Virus record (IMG/VR): IMGVR_UViG_3300032299_000562
Coordinates: 1 to 24,462 of that record
Reading direction: 5' to 3' (one strand)
Length of the DNA stretch: 24,462 nucleotides
DNA from: a virus
The translations under genes and the position numbers were made by a program. The notes below the pieces were generated by a model. That model ran no database searches. It was not told the DNA's origin and saw only the letters and a program-made list of their open reading frames with translations. Positions 6,475-15,056 of the stretch are shown piece by piece; the first letter of the stretch is position 1, and each line of letters opens with the position of its first letter.

Positions 6475-7937
6475 TGCGCGTGCCGTTTGCAGGATTTATC
6501 GGCCCCGCATACGCTGCCGCAAGCTGGAAAGCCAGCACTCAGCGGGCCGTTAATCTATACCCGGAAGGAGACCCGGAAAGGGGACTGGTCTACTATCCGG
6601 CCCCGGGCCATACGACTATCGGGTCAAGGGGATCAACTCCTGTGCTGGCGATGGAGCCAACGCCGTCAGGATTGGTCATCGTTACCGCCGATTCTGTCCA
6701 CTTTGTACTGGATATTCAAAACGGCGCATTCGTCAACCCGGTGCAAGTTGGCACGACCGGTAGCGCATATGCGATTGTGGCGCAGGCTGGCGATCAAGTA
6801 ATGATCGTGAACGGCAATCAAGGGTTCAGTTTTAATCGAACCGATGCCGTTCCGACGCTAACCACGATTACAGCGGATGCGTTCCCGCACAATCCGCAAA
6901 GCTGCACCGCCCTTGATGGATACTTTATCTCGCACGGCCCGAATAGCGACCAGTTTTATTGGTCATCTCCGTTTGATCCGCAGACATGGAACGCGCTGGA
7001 CTTTGCCAGTGCTGAAAACCTAAACGACAAGCTGCAACGGGCTATTACGGTTGAACGTGAGTTGTACCTGATTGGAGCGCAGTCAACGGAAATCTGGGCG
7101 ACTACTGGCGGCGAGGAAGTGTTCGACCGCATACAGGGGACTTACATCCCATACGGCACTGCGGCCCCACTATCAGCCGCTGTAATCGGACAAGCACTAT
7201 TGTGGCTTGCGCAAGACACTAATGGCGGATCGGTCGTTATTCAAGCTCGTGGACTGCAAAGCAAACGCGTCTCGACGCACGCAATCGAACAAGAAATAGC
7301 CGGTTATGTAACCACGGCAGACGCTTATGCTATCACTTATCAACAACACGGACATTTATTTTATGTGCTGACGTTTCCGACTGCCGGGAAAACATGGGTC
7401 TACGATTTGGCAACGCAACTGTGGCACGAAAGATCATCTCTAGTCCCCGACCCTAATCAACCAGATCAAGCTGCCCCGATTAGCTACGTTGAAAGTTCAT
7501 GGCGGGCTAGGTGCCATGCGTACTTTGCCGGTTACAACTTAATTGGAGATTTTCGCGGGCCGAACATTGCTCAACTGTCCACAAGAATCTACAGCGAAAA
7601 CGGCGTGGACATGATTTGCGAGCGAGTATCTCCGCACGTCACAAATAAAGACGATTACATAACCGTATCAGCGGCCGAATTTATTTTTCAACCTGGCGTT
7701 GGTTTAGCAAACGGAAACAATGAGGATGTTAACCCGCAAGCAATGATGCAAGTTAGCAAGGACGGCGGTCGGCAGTGGTCAGCGCAACGCATAGCGCCAA
7801 TTGGAGCGTTAGGCGAATATTTTGAATCTGTCAAATTTAACCGACTTGGCAGGTCTAGAGACATCGTAATTAAACTTAGTATGTCTGCGCAAGTTTACCG
7901 ACCGATTGTTGCGGCATACATTGAGATTACGCAATGA
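6474..7937 (+). CDS. Packaged DNA stabilisation protein, P22 gp10-like, 487 aa
   Basis: P22 gp10 is the second plug protein beneath the portal, forming a hexamer that holds DNA in. The length (487 aa) is near that of P22 gp10 (472). The N-terminus (MRVPFAGFIGPAYAAASWKA, then QRAVNLYPEGD) and the middle motifs (YFISHGPNSDQFYWSSP, FDPQTWNALDFASAE, LIGAQSTEIWATTG) are typical of this family in GC-rich podoviruses. I chose the ATG at 6474, which overlaps the gp4-like stop (TAATG) after GGGGA. A longer reading frame starts at 6405 but would lie inside the previous gene. The end overlaps the next gene as ATGA. Confidence 0.85.
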   Translation: MRVPFAGFIGPAYAAASWKASTQRAVNLYPEGDPERGLVYYPAPGHTTIGSRGSTPVLAMEPTPSGLVIVTADSVHFVLDIQNGAFVNPVQVGTTGSAYAIVAQAGDQVMIVNGNQGFSFNRTDAVPTLTTITADAFPHNPQSCTALDGYFISHGPNSDQFYWSSPFDPQTWNALDFASAENLNDKLQRAITVERELYLIGAQSTEIWATTGGEEVFDRIQGTYIPYGTAAPLSAAVIGQALLWLAQDTNGGSVVIQARGLQSKRVSTHAIEQEIAGYVTTADAYAITYQQHGHLFYVLTFPTAGKTWVYDLATQLWHERSSLVPDPNQPDQAAPISYVESSWRARCHAYFAGYNLIGDFRGPNIAQLSTRIYSENGVDMICERVSPHVTNKDDYITVSAAEFIFQPGVGLANGNNEDVNPQAMMQVSKDGGRQWSAQRIAPIGALGEYFESVKFNRLGRSRDIVIKLSMSAQVYRPIVAAYIEITQ

Positions 7938-9034
7938 CCATTAGAATTCCGCCAATAACGACTCCGGTAGCCGGAGAAGGCGACGATGATGACCCGCGTT
8001 CTATCAATTCCCTATGGTATCGGTATCTGCAATCGTTGCAGCAATCCAAACCCGGCGAGGGCATTCCAGAAGCCCCGCAAGACGGCAAACTGTACGGCAG
8101 ACAGGATGCCGCTTGGCAAGAAGTACCTAGCTCGGAGGATGTTGACTTAGGATACAGCGCAAACGCAACTGCCGGGACGGTATCAAACACAAGCGGGACT
8201 GGCTTTGTCGTGCCGACTTTTACCCGGCAAAACGCAGGATTGGTGCCTGCGCCAATTACGGGCACTGATACGCGATTTTTGCGCGAAGATGGAACTTGGC
8301 AAACCGCAGGCGGGGGGTATGAGTTTAACCCGAACGATGAAATAAACGCCGACATTTCGCGGTTTTACTTGCTCGGTGGGCAGGGCGCGCAATTTGTAGG
8401 TGCAGGCGGGTTAACTTTAACTGGATGGACAGTTAATAACGCTGACGGCAACAACGCCCCAAACGCGGCGTCAAGTTTTACCCAAGCAAGACGACTTGTA
8501 ACCGCTTTTAGGACAAATTCGTTTTGGGGCGCTCGGGCTACGACGACAATTGCACCAGTAAAAATTGGTCAAAATGGGATAGGCGATTTTTCAATTGTGT
8601 TAGATTTTTGTAGATTGCCTACTCAATTATGGGATGGGCAATTTTTTACCGGCGCTAGTTCTGGGTCTTTATCCGACCCTATTGAATCGCACGCGACCGA
8701 TTACGTCGGATTTATGAGGCCATCAACGCTTGGCAACTATCATACGGCTATTCGTGTTGGTTCAGCAACACCTACGTTAGTAGACACTGGAATTGGTCTT
8801 GGAGCAACTAACGGGTCCACCATCTATCGTTTTGTTGTTTCAAGCAACAACGGACAAGTGACGTTTAGTATTTTGTCGTATAACGGAACGACTAACCGCT
8901 TTGACGTTGTTGAATACACTTCAACCGTTACGTCAGGATTGCCAACAGTTACGCTTGCCCCAAGTTTTGGGGGGGCGGCGGCGCAAAATTTATCGGTCGG
9001 CGTGCAAAGGTTTGTTGGATGGGCTAGGCTGTAA
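7934..9034 (+). CDS. Tail fibre / tail needle-position protein, 366 aa
   Basis: The ATG overlaps the gp10-like stop. The N-terminus (TIRIPPITTPVAGEGDDDDP, then LWYRYLQSLQQS) resembles short virion-attachment domains of phage fibres. Residues 50-66 (DGKLYGRQDAAWQEVP) and about 113-128 (TDTRFLREDGTWQTAGGG) are two motifs found again and again in phage tail-fibre shafts. The C-terminal 230 residues are Gly/Ser/Thr-rich and beta-like, with no collagen repeats. In P22 this position holds the gp26 needle, which plugs the tail; gp26 is a coiled coil and this protein is not. It is therefore either a functional replacement or a side fibre. Base composition from about 8340 is noticeably more AT-rich, suggesting an exchanged receptor-binding tip. 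Confidence 0.7.
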   Translation: MTIRIPPITTPVAGEGDDDDPRSINSLWYRYLQSLQQSKPGEGIPEAPQDGKLYGRQDAAWQEVPSSEDVDLGYSANATAGTVSNTSGTGFVVPTFTRQNAGLVPAPITGTDTRFLREDGTWQTAGGGYEFNPNDEINADISRFYLLGGQGAQFVGAGGLTLTGWTVNNADGNNAPNAASSFTQARRLVTAFRTNSFWGARATTTIAPVKIGQNGIGDFSIVLDFCRLPTQLWDGQFFTGASSGSLSDPIESHATDYVGFMRPSTLGNYHTAIRVGSATPTLVDTGIGLGATNGSTIYRFVVSSNNGQVTFSILSYNGTTNRFDVVEYTSTVTSGLPTVTLAPSFGGAAAQNLSVGVQRFVGWARL

Positions 9035-9107
9035 TTATCAGTTTCTAGGCGATAAACCGCCCCAAGAAAGCAAGCCTTTGTAATAGGCTCGAACGATAGG
9101 AGGCCGT
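9035..9107 (+). other. Short intergenic gap with strong ribosome binding site
   Basis: No gene, promoter consensus or terminator is evident in these 73 bases. AGGAGG at 9097-9102 sits 5 bases before the ATG at 9108 and is one of the best Shine-Dalgarno sites in the late operon. It may give the ejection-protein genes independent, efficient initiation. Confidence 0.4.
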
Positions 9108-9851
9108 ATGGGTTGGGGAACTGCGTTATCAATCGGAAGCAACATTCTCGGCGGATTGATTGGCGGGCGATCTGCTCGCAGTGCTGCGCGTAGACAAGAA
9201 GCGGCGGCGCGCGAGGCCAATCAACTACTCGGACAGACGCAGGAGGCCAACTATGCCGACTTGTCTCCGTATCGAGATATCGGGACGGGTGCTACCGGCC
9301 GACTCGCCGCATTGCTTGGCGTTGGCGGCAGCGCTGAAGATCCGCGCTACGGCGAACTTACCCGCCGATTTTCCGCCGCAGACTACGAGGAAGACCCCGG
9401 CCTAGCCTTCCGCCGCGAGCAGGGGGAACAGGCGATCAACCGAAACGCTCTGGCACGGGGCCGGTTTAACTCGGGTTCCGCGCTGAGGGAATTGCAGCGA
9501 TACAACTCCGGCCTTGCCTCGCAAGAATTTGGAAACGCATTTGATCGCTGGCGTGCTCAAAGTTCAGATATTGCCGGACGCCTTGGCGGTGCCTCTGGAA
9601 TTGGTCAGCGTGCTGTCGAAAGCGGTAACGCGGATCGAGCAGCTCTACGCAGCCGCATTGCTGGAAACATTATCGGCATTGGTAACGCGCAGGCCGGGGC
9701 AAGAGTTGCGAGCGGGAACGCGCTAACGCAAGGGCTTGAAGGCGCTACCGATTGGGGCATGAACGCACTGCGGCAACGCCCCCCGATTCCTCGTGGCGTT
9801 AGCAACTATTCGCCGTTCCTTGAGGGCGAAGACCCGTTTGCGGGGCGGTAA
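9108..9851 (+). CDS. DNA ejection (transfer) protein, P22 gp7-like position, 247 aa
   Basis: Ejection proteins are packed in the head and leave with the DNA to build a channel across the cell envelope. A glycine-rich hydrophobic N-terminus (ALSIGSNILGGLIGG, residues 6-20) is followed by an Ala/Arg/Gln helix. The family core lies at residues 94-148: EEDPGLAFRREQGEQAINR, ARGRFNSGSALRELQRYNSG and LASQEFGNAFDRW. This D/EDPGxxFR...ARGxxNSG...RYxxGLASQEY/F pattern is well known from phage proteins annotated as DNA transfer or internal virion protein. AGGAGG precedes the start, and the stop overlaps the next gene (TAATG). Confidence 0.8.
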   Translation: MGWGTALSIGSNILGGLIGGRSARSAARRQEAAAREANQLLGQTQEANYADLSPYRDIGTGATGRLAALLGVGGSAEDPRYGELTRRFSAADYEEDPGLAFRREQGEQAINRNALARGRFNSGSALRELQRYNSGLASQEFGNAFDRWRAQSSDIAGRLGGASGIGQRAVESGNADRAALRSRIAGNIIGIGNAQAGARVASGNALTQGLEGATDWGMNALRQRPPIPRGVSNYSPFLEGEDPFAGR

Positions 9852-11248
9852 TGGCAGAACTTGACACGTCCATTTACGGTCGGATTCGGCCGTTCAAAAC
9901 CGCCAGCCCTGATGAGCTGGAGCGTAATGCGCTCGCCATTGAAAACGCTCGGCAAGCTAATCGCATGAACGCGCTGCGGTTTGACGAGATGGAGCGTGCG
10001 CGCGCTGAGTCTGCGGCCGATCAGGAAACGTGGCGGGCCTACTTTCAGGCCGGCGGCGGTGAAACAAACCTAAACGCGCTGAACGTTCGCCCAAGCCTTC
10101 GAGTGGCCGAGGAAAAGCGATTGCTAGAGGCGGCAAAGCTGCGCGAAGAAGCTGCCGCGAAACGCGCAACGACTGGAAAGACCACGCAGGAAACTTCAAT
10201 TGCCGCCGCAAATCGGCGGGCCAATCTTCTCCGAGGCGCTACCGATCAACAAAGCTGGACGATGCTGCGCGACATTATCGGTCAGGAGATGGGGCCGGAT
10301 ACGCTTGCCAGAGTGCCTGAGCAATTCAACCCGCAACTGCGCGACGCAATGTTGCAAGCCACGATAGACGAGGCGAAGCGGCTCGAGTTGCAGCAGAGCG
10401 GCGAACGGGATCGCAGAGCGGCAGCGAATGCCGAAGTGCTAATTGACGCGCAGGGACGCGCTACCGTAAACCCTGTCCTTGTTAGCGCTCGACGGCAAGC
10501 GGCAGAAGCCCGCCGCGCTCCAGTTGTTGCGCCGGTATCCGATGAGCCGATGCCGAACGACCGCGCGCAACTGTCTGCGCAGCTTGGCGTGCCGGTTGCG
10601 CAGCGCGACCCGTTTACAAACATGTCAGGCAAGGGCCGCGAAGCGTTTCAGCGCGAACTCTACAAGCAGGCCGACAAGAAGCTCACCGAGGCGGACGAGG
10701 GCGTATCTGCGGCGACGGCAATGGCGCGGGATGCGCAGCGATTCCTGCAACTGCAAGGGAACGTTACGATGCAAGGCCCGGTTGCTGGCCGGGTTCCTGC
10801 GTTTTCTGACGCCGCGCAGGAGATGGACGCGATCACGGCACGGATTACGCCGCAGATGCGTCAACCAGGATCGGGAGCGACATCGGATTTCGATGCCAAG
10901 ATGTTCCAGATGGCGACCGTGGGCCGCACGAAGAATACGGCCGCAAATGAGTCGATTGCCACGGGCATCATCGCAAACGCTCGCAATGCCGAGGCCCGCG
11001 CACAATTCATGCGCGACTATGTGACCGTGAACGGTCACCTTGACGGGGCGGATCGAGAGTGGCGGCGCTACATGAACGCCAATCCTATCTTTGACCCGGC
11101 ATCGCCTAACACGCCAAAGATCAACGAGTCGCGCCGGAGCTATCAGGATTTCTTCGGTGGTGCGCAACAAGGTGCGCCGAATTTTCCGCCGCTTGATGCA
11201 ATTGAGGCCGAAATCCGCAGGCGTGCCGCTGCACGCGGGGGCCGCTGA
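9851..11248 (+). CDS. Internal virion / ejection protein, P22 gp20-like position, 465 aa
   Basis: Middle gene of the three-gene ejection block, coupled on both sides (TAATG and TGATG). The product is almost entirely helical: long stretches of Ala, Arg, Glu and Gln (residues 25-130 and 150-215), then a linker (RAPVVAPVSDEPMPNDRAQL) and a second helical region with Gly/Pro turns. There is no transmembrane segment and no enzymatic motif. P22 gp20 is of the same size (471 aa) and similarly helical. The call rests on position, size and composition; sequence-level recognition is weak. Confidence 0.7.
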   Translation: MAELDTSIYGRIRPFKTASPDELERNALAIENARQANRMNALRFDEMERARAESAADQETWRAYFQAGGGETNLNALNVRPSLRVAEEKRLLEAAKLREEAAAKRATTGKTTQETSIAAANRRANLLRGATDQQSWTMLRDIIGQEMGPDTLARVPEQFNPQLRDAMLQATIDEAKRLELQQSGERDRRAAANAEVLIDAQGRATVNPVLVSARRQAAEARRAPVVAPVSDEPMPNDRAQLSAQLGVPVAQRDPFTNMSGKGREAFQRELYKQADKKLTEADEGVSAATAMARDAQRFLQLQGNVTMQGPVAGRVPAFSDAAQEMDAITARITPQMRQPGSGATSDFDAKMFQMATVGRTKNTAANESIATGIIANARNAEARAQFMRDYVTVNGHLDGADREWRRYMNANPIFDPASPNTPKINESRRSYQDFFGGAQQGAPNFPPLDAIEAEIRRRAAARGGR

Positions 11249-13116
11249 TGGATCTATCAAAGCTGTCTGATGATGACCTGATGGCGCTGCGCTCAGGCGA
11301 TCTGTCTCGCGTTTCTGATGCTGGGCTGATGGCAATGCGTGGCGCTACTGCGCAAGCCGCGCCTAGGCCCAAAGCTACGGACACAGGGGGCACGCTGCAA
11401 TTTGCCACGCCGTTTGGCCGCATTAATACGGGCGTCGGCCTTTCGCCCGGAACGACTAACTTTCTGGCGGGCATGGGCAAGGGCTTTACGGACGTTGCCC
11501 GTGGAGTTGGCCAGATGGCCGGTGTTGTCTCGCGCGATGATATTCGCCGTGCGCGAGAGCTTGATGAGGAATTGATGCAGACCGGCGCGGGGCAAGTCGG
11601 CAACATTGTCGGCACAGCCGCATCGCTTGCGCCGCTTGCCTTTGTGCCCGGAGCAAACACGTATGCCGGTGCCGCTGCTATTGGCGCAGGCTCAGGACTT
11701 GCCGCCCCGAGTGCTAGCACTGGCGAAACCATTGCGAACACTGCGATTGGCGGTGCCGCTGGTACTGCCGCGCAGCTTGCTGGCCGGTTGATCGGTGCGG
11801 GCTATCAAGGCGTCAAGTCACTGGCCGCGCCGTTTACGGAACGCGGGCAGCAGCAGATTGCCGCAAGGACGATGCAGTCGTTTGCGTCCGATCCGGCGCA
11901 AGCATCTGCCGCGCTTGCTGCGGCGCAGCCATCGCGCATTCCTGGCGTTCAGCAGACCGCCGCCGAAATTGCCCGCGATCCAGGACTGGCACAACTGCAA
12001 CGGACGATTGCAAATAACCCGGACGCTGGCCGAGCTTTGGCGCAAAGGGCGATGCAAAACCGCGACGCCCGTGCCGCCGCACTTGAAAGCATTGCAGGAA
12101 CTCCCGCGCAACGTCAAGCCGCTGTGGCGTCAAGGGAGCAACTAGCGCAAGATGCATATAGGGCCGCAACTCAAGCGACATATACCCTAGACGATCAATT
12201 GGCGAGCTTGTTGCAACGCCCCGCAATGAAGCAAGCGCTAGCGCGTGCTCAAACAGTTGCACAAAACGAGGGGCGACCGTTCTCTTTTACAGTTGAACCA
12301 ACAGCGCCGTTTGCTGGTGTCGGGGGCAGCGCACCTCAATCGACGCGGCAAATTACCGGCCAAGGGTTGCAAGACCTCAAGATGGCAATGGACGAGATGC
12401 TGACCGACCCGGCATCCGGCTTTGCCGGCAAGAGCGGGGACGCGGTGCGCAACCTGCAAAAGCAGCTTGTGTCATGGATGGAGGGCGTAAACCCTCAATT
12501 TAAAGTAGCGCGAGAGGGATATCGCGCCGCTTCTCAACCGATTAACCAAATGGACATTGGCCGCGCGTTGCTGGAAAGGCTGCAACCTGCCTCGGGTGCG
12601 GTTGGCGAGCGTGGCGAGTCGTTTGCGCGTGCGCTGATGAATGCTGATGACCTTGCGCGAAGTGCTACGGGCTGGCGAGGTGCGCGGTTTGAGCAAATCA
12701 TGTCTCCGGATCAGATGGCGACTGTCAACGCATTGCGCGATCAAATTGCCGGTGTTGCCAATGCTGCAAACCTTGGGCGTGCGGTCGGATCAAACACTGG
12801 GCAAAATTTCGTTTCGCAGAATTTCTTGCGGCAAGTTCTCGGGCCTACCGGACTGCCGGAATCGTGGGCGGAAAGTACGCTGCTAGAAAGCCTTATGCGC
12901 CCGGTTCAGTTTGCTGCGAAGGCCGGAGAGCAGCGGATCACGCCGCAGATTGCAAACGCACTGCTAGACCCGCAAGAAGCTGCGTATCTGCTGAGTCTTG
13001 CGCAGCAGCGCAGCATGTTGGAGCGTGGAGGTTCTCGCGCGTTGGGCGCACTTGGCCCCGCGGGCGCTGCGGTTGCTCCTGCTATGACTCAATCACTGTT
13101 ACCAGCGAATCAGTAA
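11248..13116 (+). CDS. Internal virion / ejection protein, P22 gp16-like position, 622 aa
   Basis: Third ejection gene, starting in TGATG overlap. The N-terminus has two copies of a short motif (SKLSDDDLMALRSGDLS and SRVSDAGLMAM) that recurs in phage internal virion proteins. Residues 112-190 form a Gly/Ala-rich hydrophobic stretch (GTAASLAPLAFVPG, then AIGAGSGLAAP and IGGAAGTAAQLAGRLIGAGY) that could insert into the host membrane, as expected of an ejection channel protein. The remaining 420 residues are helical and Ala/Gln/Arg-rich. P22 gp16 is 609 aa, so the length fits. No lytic transglycosylase motif is seen. The gene ends at 13116, before the widest gap in the late region. Confidence 0.75.
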   Translation: MDLSKLSDDDLMALRSGDLSRVSDAGLMAMRGATAQAAPRPKATDTGGTLQFATPFGRINTGVGLSPGTTNFLAGMGKGFTDVARGVGQMAGVVSRDDIRRARELDEELMQTGAGQVGNIVGTAASLAPLAFVPGANTYAGAAAIGAGSGLAAPSASTGETIANTAIGGAAGTAAQLAGRLIGAGYQGVKSLAAPFTERGQQQIAARTMQSFASDPAQASAALAAAQPSRIPGVQQTAAEIARDPGLAQLQRTIANNPDAGRALAQRAMQNRDARAAALESIAGTPAQRQAAVASREQLAQDAYRAATQATYTLDDQLASLLQRPAMKQALARAQTVAQNEGRPFSFTVEPTAPFAGVGGSAPQSTRQITGQGLQDLKMAMDEMLTDPASGFAGKSGDAVRNLQKQLVSWMEGVNPQFKVAREGYRAASQPINQMDIGRALLERLQPASGAVGERGESFARALMNADDLARSATGWRGARFEQIMSPDQMATVNALRDQIAGVANAANLGRAVGSNTGQNFVSQNFLRQVLGPTGLPESWAESTLLESLMRPVQFAAKAGEQRITPQIANALLDPQEAAYLLSLAQQRSMLERGGSRALGALGPAGAAVAPAMTQSLLPANQ

Positions 13117-13236
13117 TGCACGCTTCAATCTGCCGTCTGGAAGTTTGTTTGTGATCCATCGACCGGCGGGCCTTGCGATACACAGCAAAAACGCGGCGAC
13201 AAAACTTTTCAAGAAAATACCAATCGCGAGTCCCAT
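13099..13236 (-). CDS. Possible antisense small membrane protein, 45 aa
   Basis: This reading frame lies opposite the 120-base gap between the ejection and tail-fibre genes and overlaps the end of the ejection gene by 18 bases. The product has a hydrophobic helix (LAIGIFLKSFVAAFLLCIA), then RPAGRW and a basic end (LPDGRLKRALLIRW). That layout resembles small phage membrane proteins. Its ATG is back to back with that of the fibre gene (CATATG). A GGAGGA lies 14 bases upstream of the start, too far for ideal initiation, so expression is doubtful. If real, it would be the only leftward gene within the late operon. It may instead be chance. Confidence 0.4.
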   Translation of the reverse strand: MGLAIGIFLKSFVAAFLLCIARPAGRWITNKLPDGRLKRALLIRW

Positions 13237-14421
13237 ATGGCTAACGTAGCTCCTCCAGGTTTGGCGACATTTACATACCCGACGAGCGTACTCGTTAACG
13301 GGGTGCCGACGATTGTCCAACTGCCAGCCGCAGGGTATCGGCTGTTTACCTACGACGCAGGAACCACAAACCCGCGTACAACGTGGAGCAACGCAGGCGA
13401 GACGGTTGCAAATGCTAACCCGATCATTCTAGACGCGAACGGGCAAGCGCAGATTTTTTATCGCGGCAATTACAAGCTCGAACTGCGGCAACCCGTAGCC
13501 CTTGGCGGCGCGGTTATCTGGACCGTGGACAATTTCAACGTCCCAGACCCTAGCGCATCTAACTCGATCCAGTTTGCCAACGGTACGGCCGCAACGCCCT
13601 CAATTCGATTTGCGCAGGCCACTAGCTCTGGCCTGTACTCTCCGGCCGCCAATCAGGTGGCAATGTCTGTCAGCGGTCTACAGACGATGCTGTGGGCCGC
13701 GGGGAACGTCGGCATTGGCGGAACCCCTACGCAGAAACTGGACGTATTTGGGACTGCGCGTATTCAAGGCACGACCACGATTACTACGGGCGGACTGGCG
13801 ATCACTGCCGGAGGCGCGACCATTACTGCTGGCGGTCTGACCGTTGCCGCTGGCGGTGCTGCAATCACTGGCAATAGCATGGTAGCCGGCACGTTTGGCG
13901 TGACTGGAAACACCACGATCAGCGGCGGCACGTTTGCGAGCCGTGGATTTACCGACAACGCAACTGCTGCCGCATGGAATATTGATAGCTCGGGCCGGCT
14001 GCGGAACAACGGAAACACGCAGATTAGTTTTTCTGCGCGAAGGACAACGACTGCAGCATCGGGGCAGATTGTTTTCCCTGATGTTTCTTTTGCCGGTGGG
14101 CACAACATCGGCAGCATGTACGACACGGCTACGGGAACTGCAACCGTACCATCAGGACAAGGGGGAAATTATCTGGTCATGTTTGGCGCTCATTGCAGCG
14201 TGTCGGGCAGCGGCGCAAACGTCACCACTGAACTTCGAGTCAATGGCTCTGCGATTTACTCGCGGAGTTTTGGCGGCAACGATGTAGGAGCAACATCAGG
14301 CATTTCCATTAACAGCGTTTTGAGTTTGACAGCGGGGGATACTGTGACAGTGAACGTAGTAACCCTAACAAACGCGACGATTGCCTCTTTTGCCAATTTT
14401 GCGATGCGCCAGGTTGGGTAA
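13237..14421 (+). CDS. Tail fibre with C1q-like tip, 394 aa
   Basis: Residues 14-100 are a known phage fibre N-terminal domain (VPTIVQLPAAGYRLFTYDAG, then NPIILDANGQAQIFYRGNYK and VIWTVDNFN), probably the virion attachment part. Next come the fibre motifs ANGTAATPSIRFAQATSSGL and GNVGIGGTPTQKLDVFGTA. Residues 178-235 have short Gly/Thr repeats (ITTGGLAITAGGATITAGGL) that would form a beta-helical shaft. Residues 275-394 look like a C1q/TNF-type jelly roll: IVFPDVSF, GGHNIGSMYDTATGTATVP, GNYLVMFGAHC, ELRVNGSAIYSR, LSLTAGDTVTVNV and a final FAMRQVG. This tip probably binds the receptor. There is no good ribosome binding site just upstream. The stop is followed directly by the holin ATG. Confidence 0.82.
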   Translation: MANVAPPGLATFTYPTSVLVNGVPTIVQLPAAGYRLFTYDAGTTNPRTTWSNAGETVANANPIILDANGQAQIFYRGNYKLELRQPVALGGAVIWTVDNFNVPDPSASNSIQFANGTAATPSIRFAQATSSGLYSPAANQVAMSVSGLQTMLWAAGNVGIGGTPTQKLDVFGTARIQGTTTITTGGLAITAGGATITAGGLTVAAGGAAITGNSMVAGTFGVTGNTTISGGTFASRGFTDNATAAAWNIDSSGRLRNNGNTQISFSARRTTTAASGQIVFPDVSFAGGHNIGSMYDTATGTATVPSGQGGNYLVMFGAHCSVSGSGANVTTELRVNGSAIYSRSFGGNDVGATSGISINSVLSLTAGDTVTVNVVTLTNATIASFANFAMRQVG

Positions 14422-14763
14422 ATGGACTTGCACATCGCTGAAGTGTTCAAGCGCTACGCGGCGGAAGCGTTTGGCCTTGTAGGTGCGTTGCTCGGTTTGA
14501 GCTTCCTCGAAAAGCTGACCGTCATTGCTGTTTTGACCGCTATTGTGGCCGGTGCCGCGTTTGCGATTGTTGGCGCACCGATCATCGTCCACTACGTCAA
14601 CCCGCCGACTGCGATCCGTGACCACGTTCTAGCCGGGTGTGCGTTGATCTTGGGGCTAATCGGTTTCCTGCTGGCCGGTGCCATCCATGCGAGTGCAGCG
14701 CACATGCGGCACTGGTTGCCGGATTTCATTCGCAAGATGATCGAAAAGCGGGGGGGTGTCTGA
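14422..14763 (+). CDS. Holin-like membrane protein, 113 aa
   Basis: The first gene of the lysis cassette. Hydrophobic helices are visible at about residues 15-29, 32-57 (LTVIAVLTAIVAGAAFAIVG) and 69-92 (VLAGCALILGLIGFLLAGA). The C-terminus is short and basic (MRHWLPDFIRKMIEKRGGV), as usual for class I-like holins. Such proteins collect in the inner membrane and open holes that free the endolysin. It starts right after the fibre stop and ends in TGATG overlap with a second membrane protein. I cannot tell which of the two is the true holin. Confidence 0.72.
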   Translation: MDLHIAEVFKRYAAEAFGLVGALLGLSFLEKLTVIAVLTAIVAGAAFAIVGAPIIVHYVNPPTAIRDHVLAGCALILGLIGFLLAGAIHASAAHMRHWLPDFIRKMIEKRGGV

Positions 14764-15056
14764 TGATTGCCTCCGTTATGTACCTGCTGGCGTGCGTTAT
14801 CGTGGCGATTCTCGGGATTAAGTCGCTCAGCAGAATGAGCCGCAGAACACAACACTTGCGCCGCTTTGCGTTTGTTTTGATGACGGCAGGCGCACTTGTT
14901 CCTGTGGCGGTTTTGTTAAATCATGCGGCGGCTGTTATCACGACAGCAGAAGCTGCAAAGGCACTGGAGGCGGTTAGCGCATCGGCGCAAGTATCAGGCA
15001 CCTTCTTTGCGGTAGGGCTTGCTTTTCTGCTGACTGTTGGAGCTCGGGGGCAATAA
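14763..15056 (+). CDS. Second holin-like membrane protein (holin or antiholin), 97 aa
   Basis: The ATG at 14763 overlaps the previous stop and follows a GGGGGGG run. Hydrophobic helices lie at about residues 3-20, 35-55 and 76-93, with a basic loop (SRMSRRTQHLRR) between the first two. A second Met at residue 6 is possible as an alternative start but has no separate ribosome binding site. Overlap with the endolysin start (TAATG) places it in the lysis cassette. Two adjacent membrane proteins suggest a holin/antiholin or holin/pinholin pair; the assignment is inference. Confidence 0.65.
   Translation: MIASVMYLLACVIVAILGIKSLSRMSRRTQHLRRFAFVLMTAGALVPVAVLLNHAAAVITTAEAAKALEAVSASAQVSGTFFAVGLAFLLTVGARGQ

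Noticed and set aside
10625-11335. Leftward 236-codon frame opposite the ejection genes
   Set aside because: Arg/His/Leu-rich shadow of two convincing + strand genes.
13151-13249. GTG frame of 32 residues on the + strand in the gap before the tail fibre
   Set aside because: No ribosome binding site, no domain, and it runs into the fibre gene in another frame.
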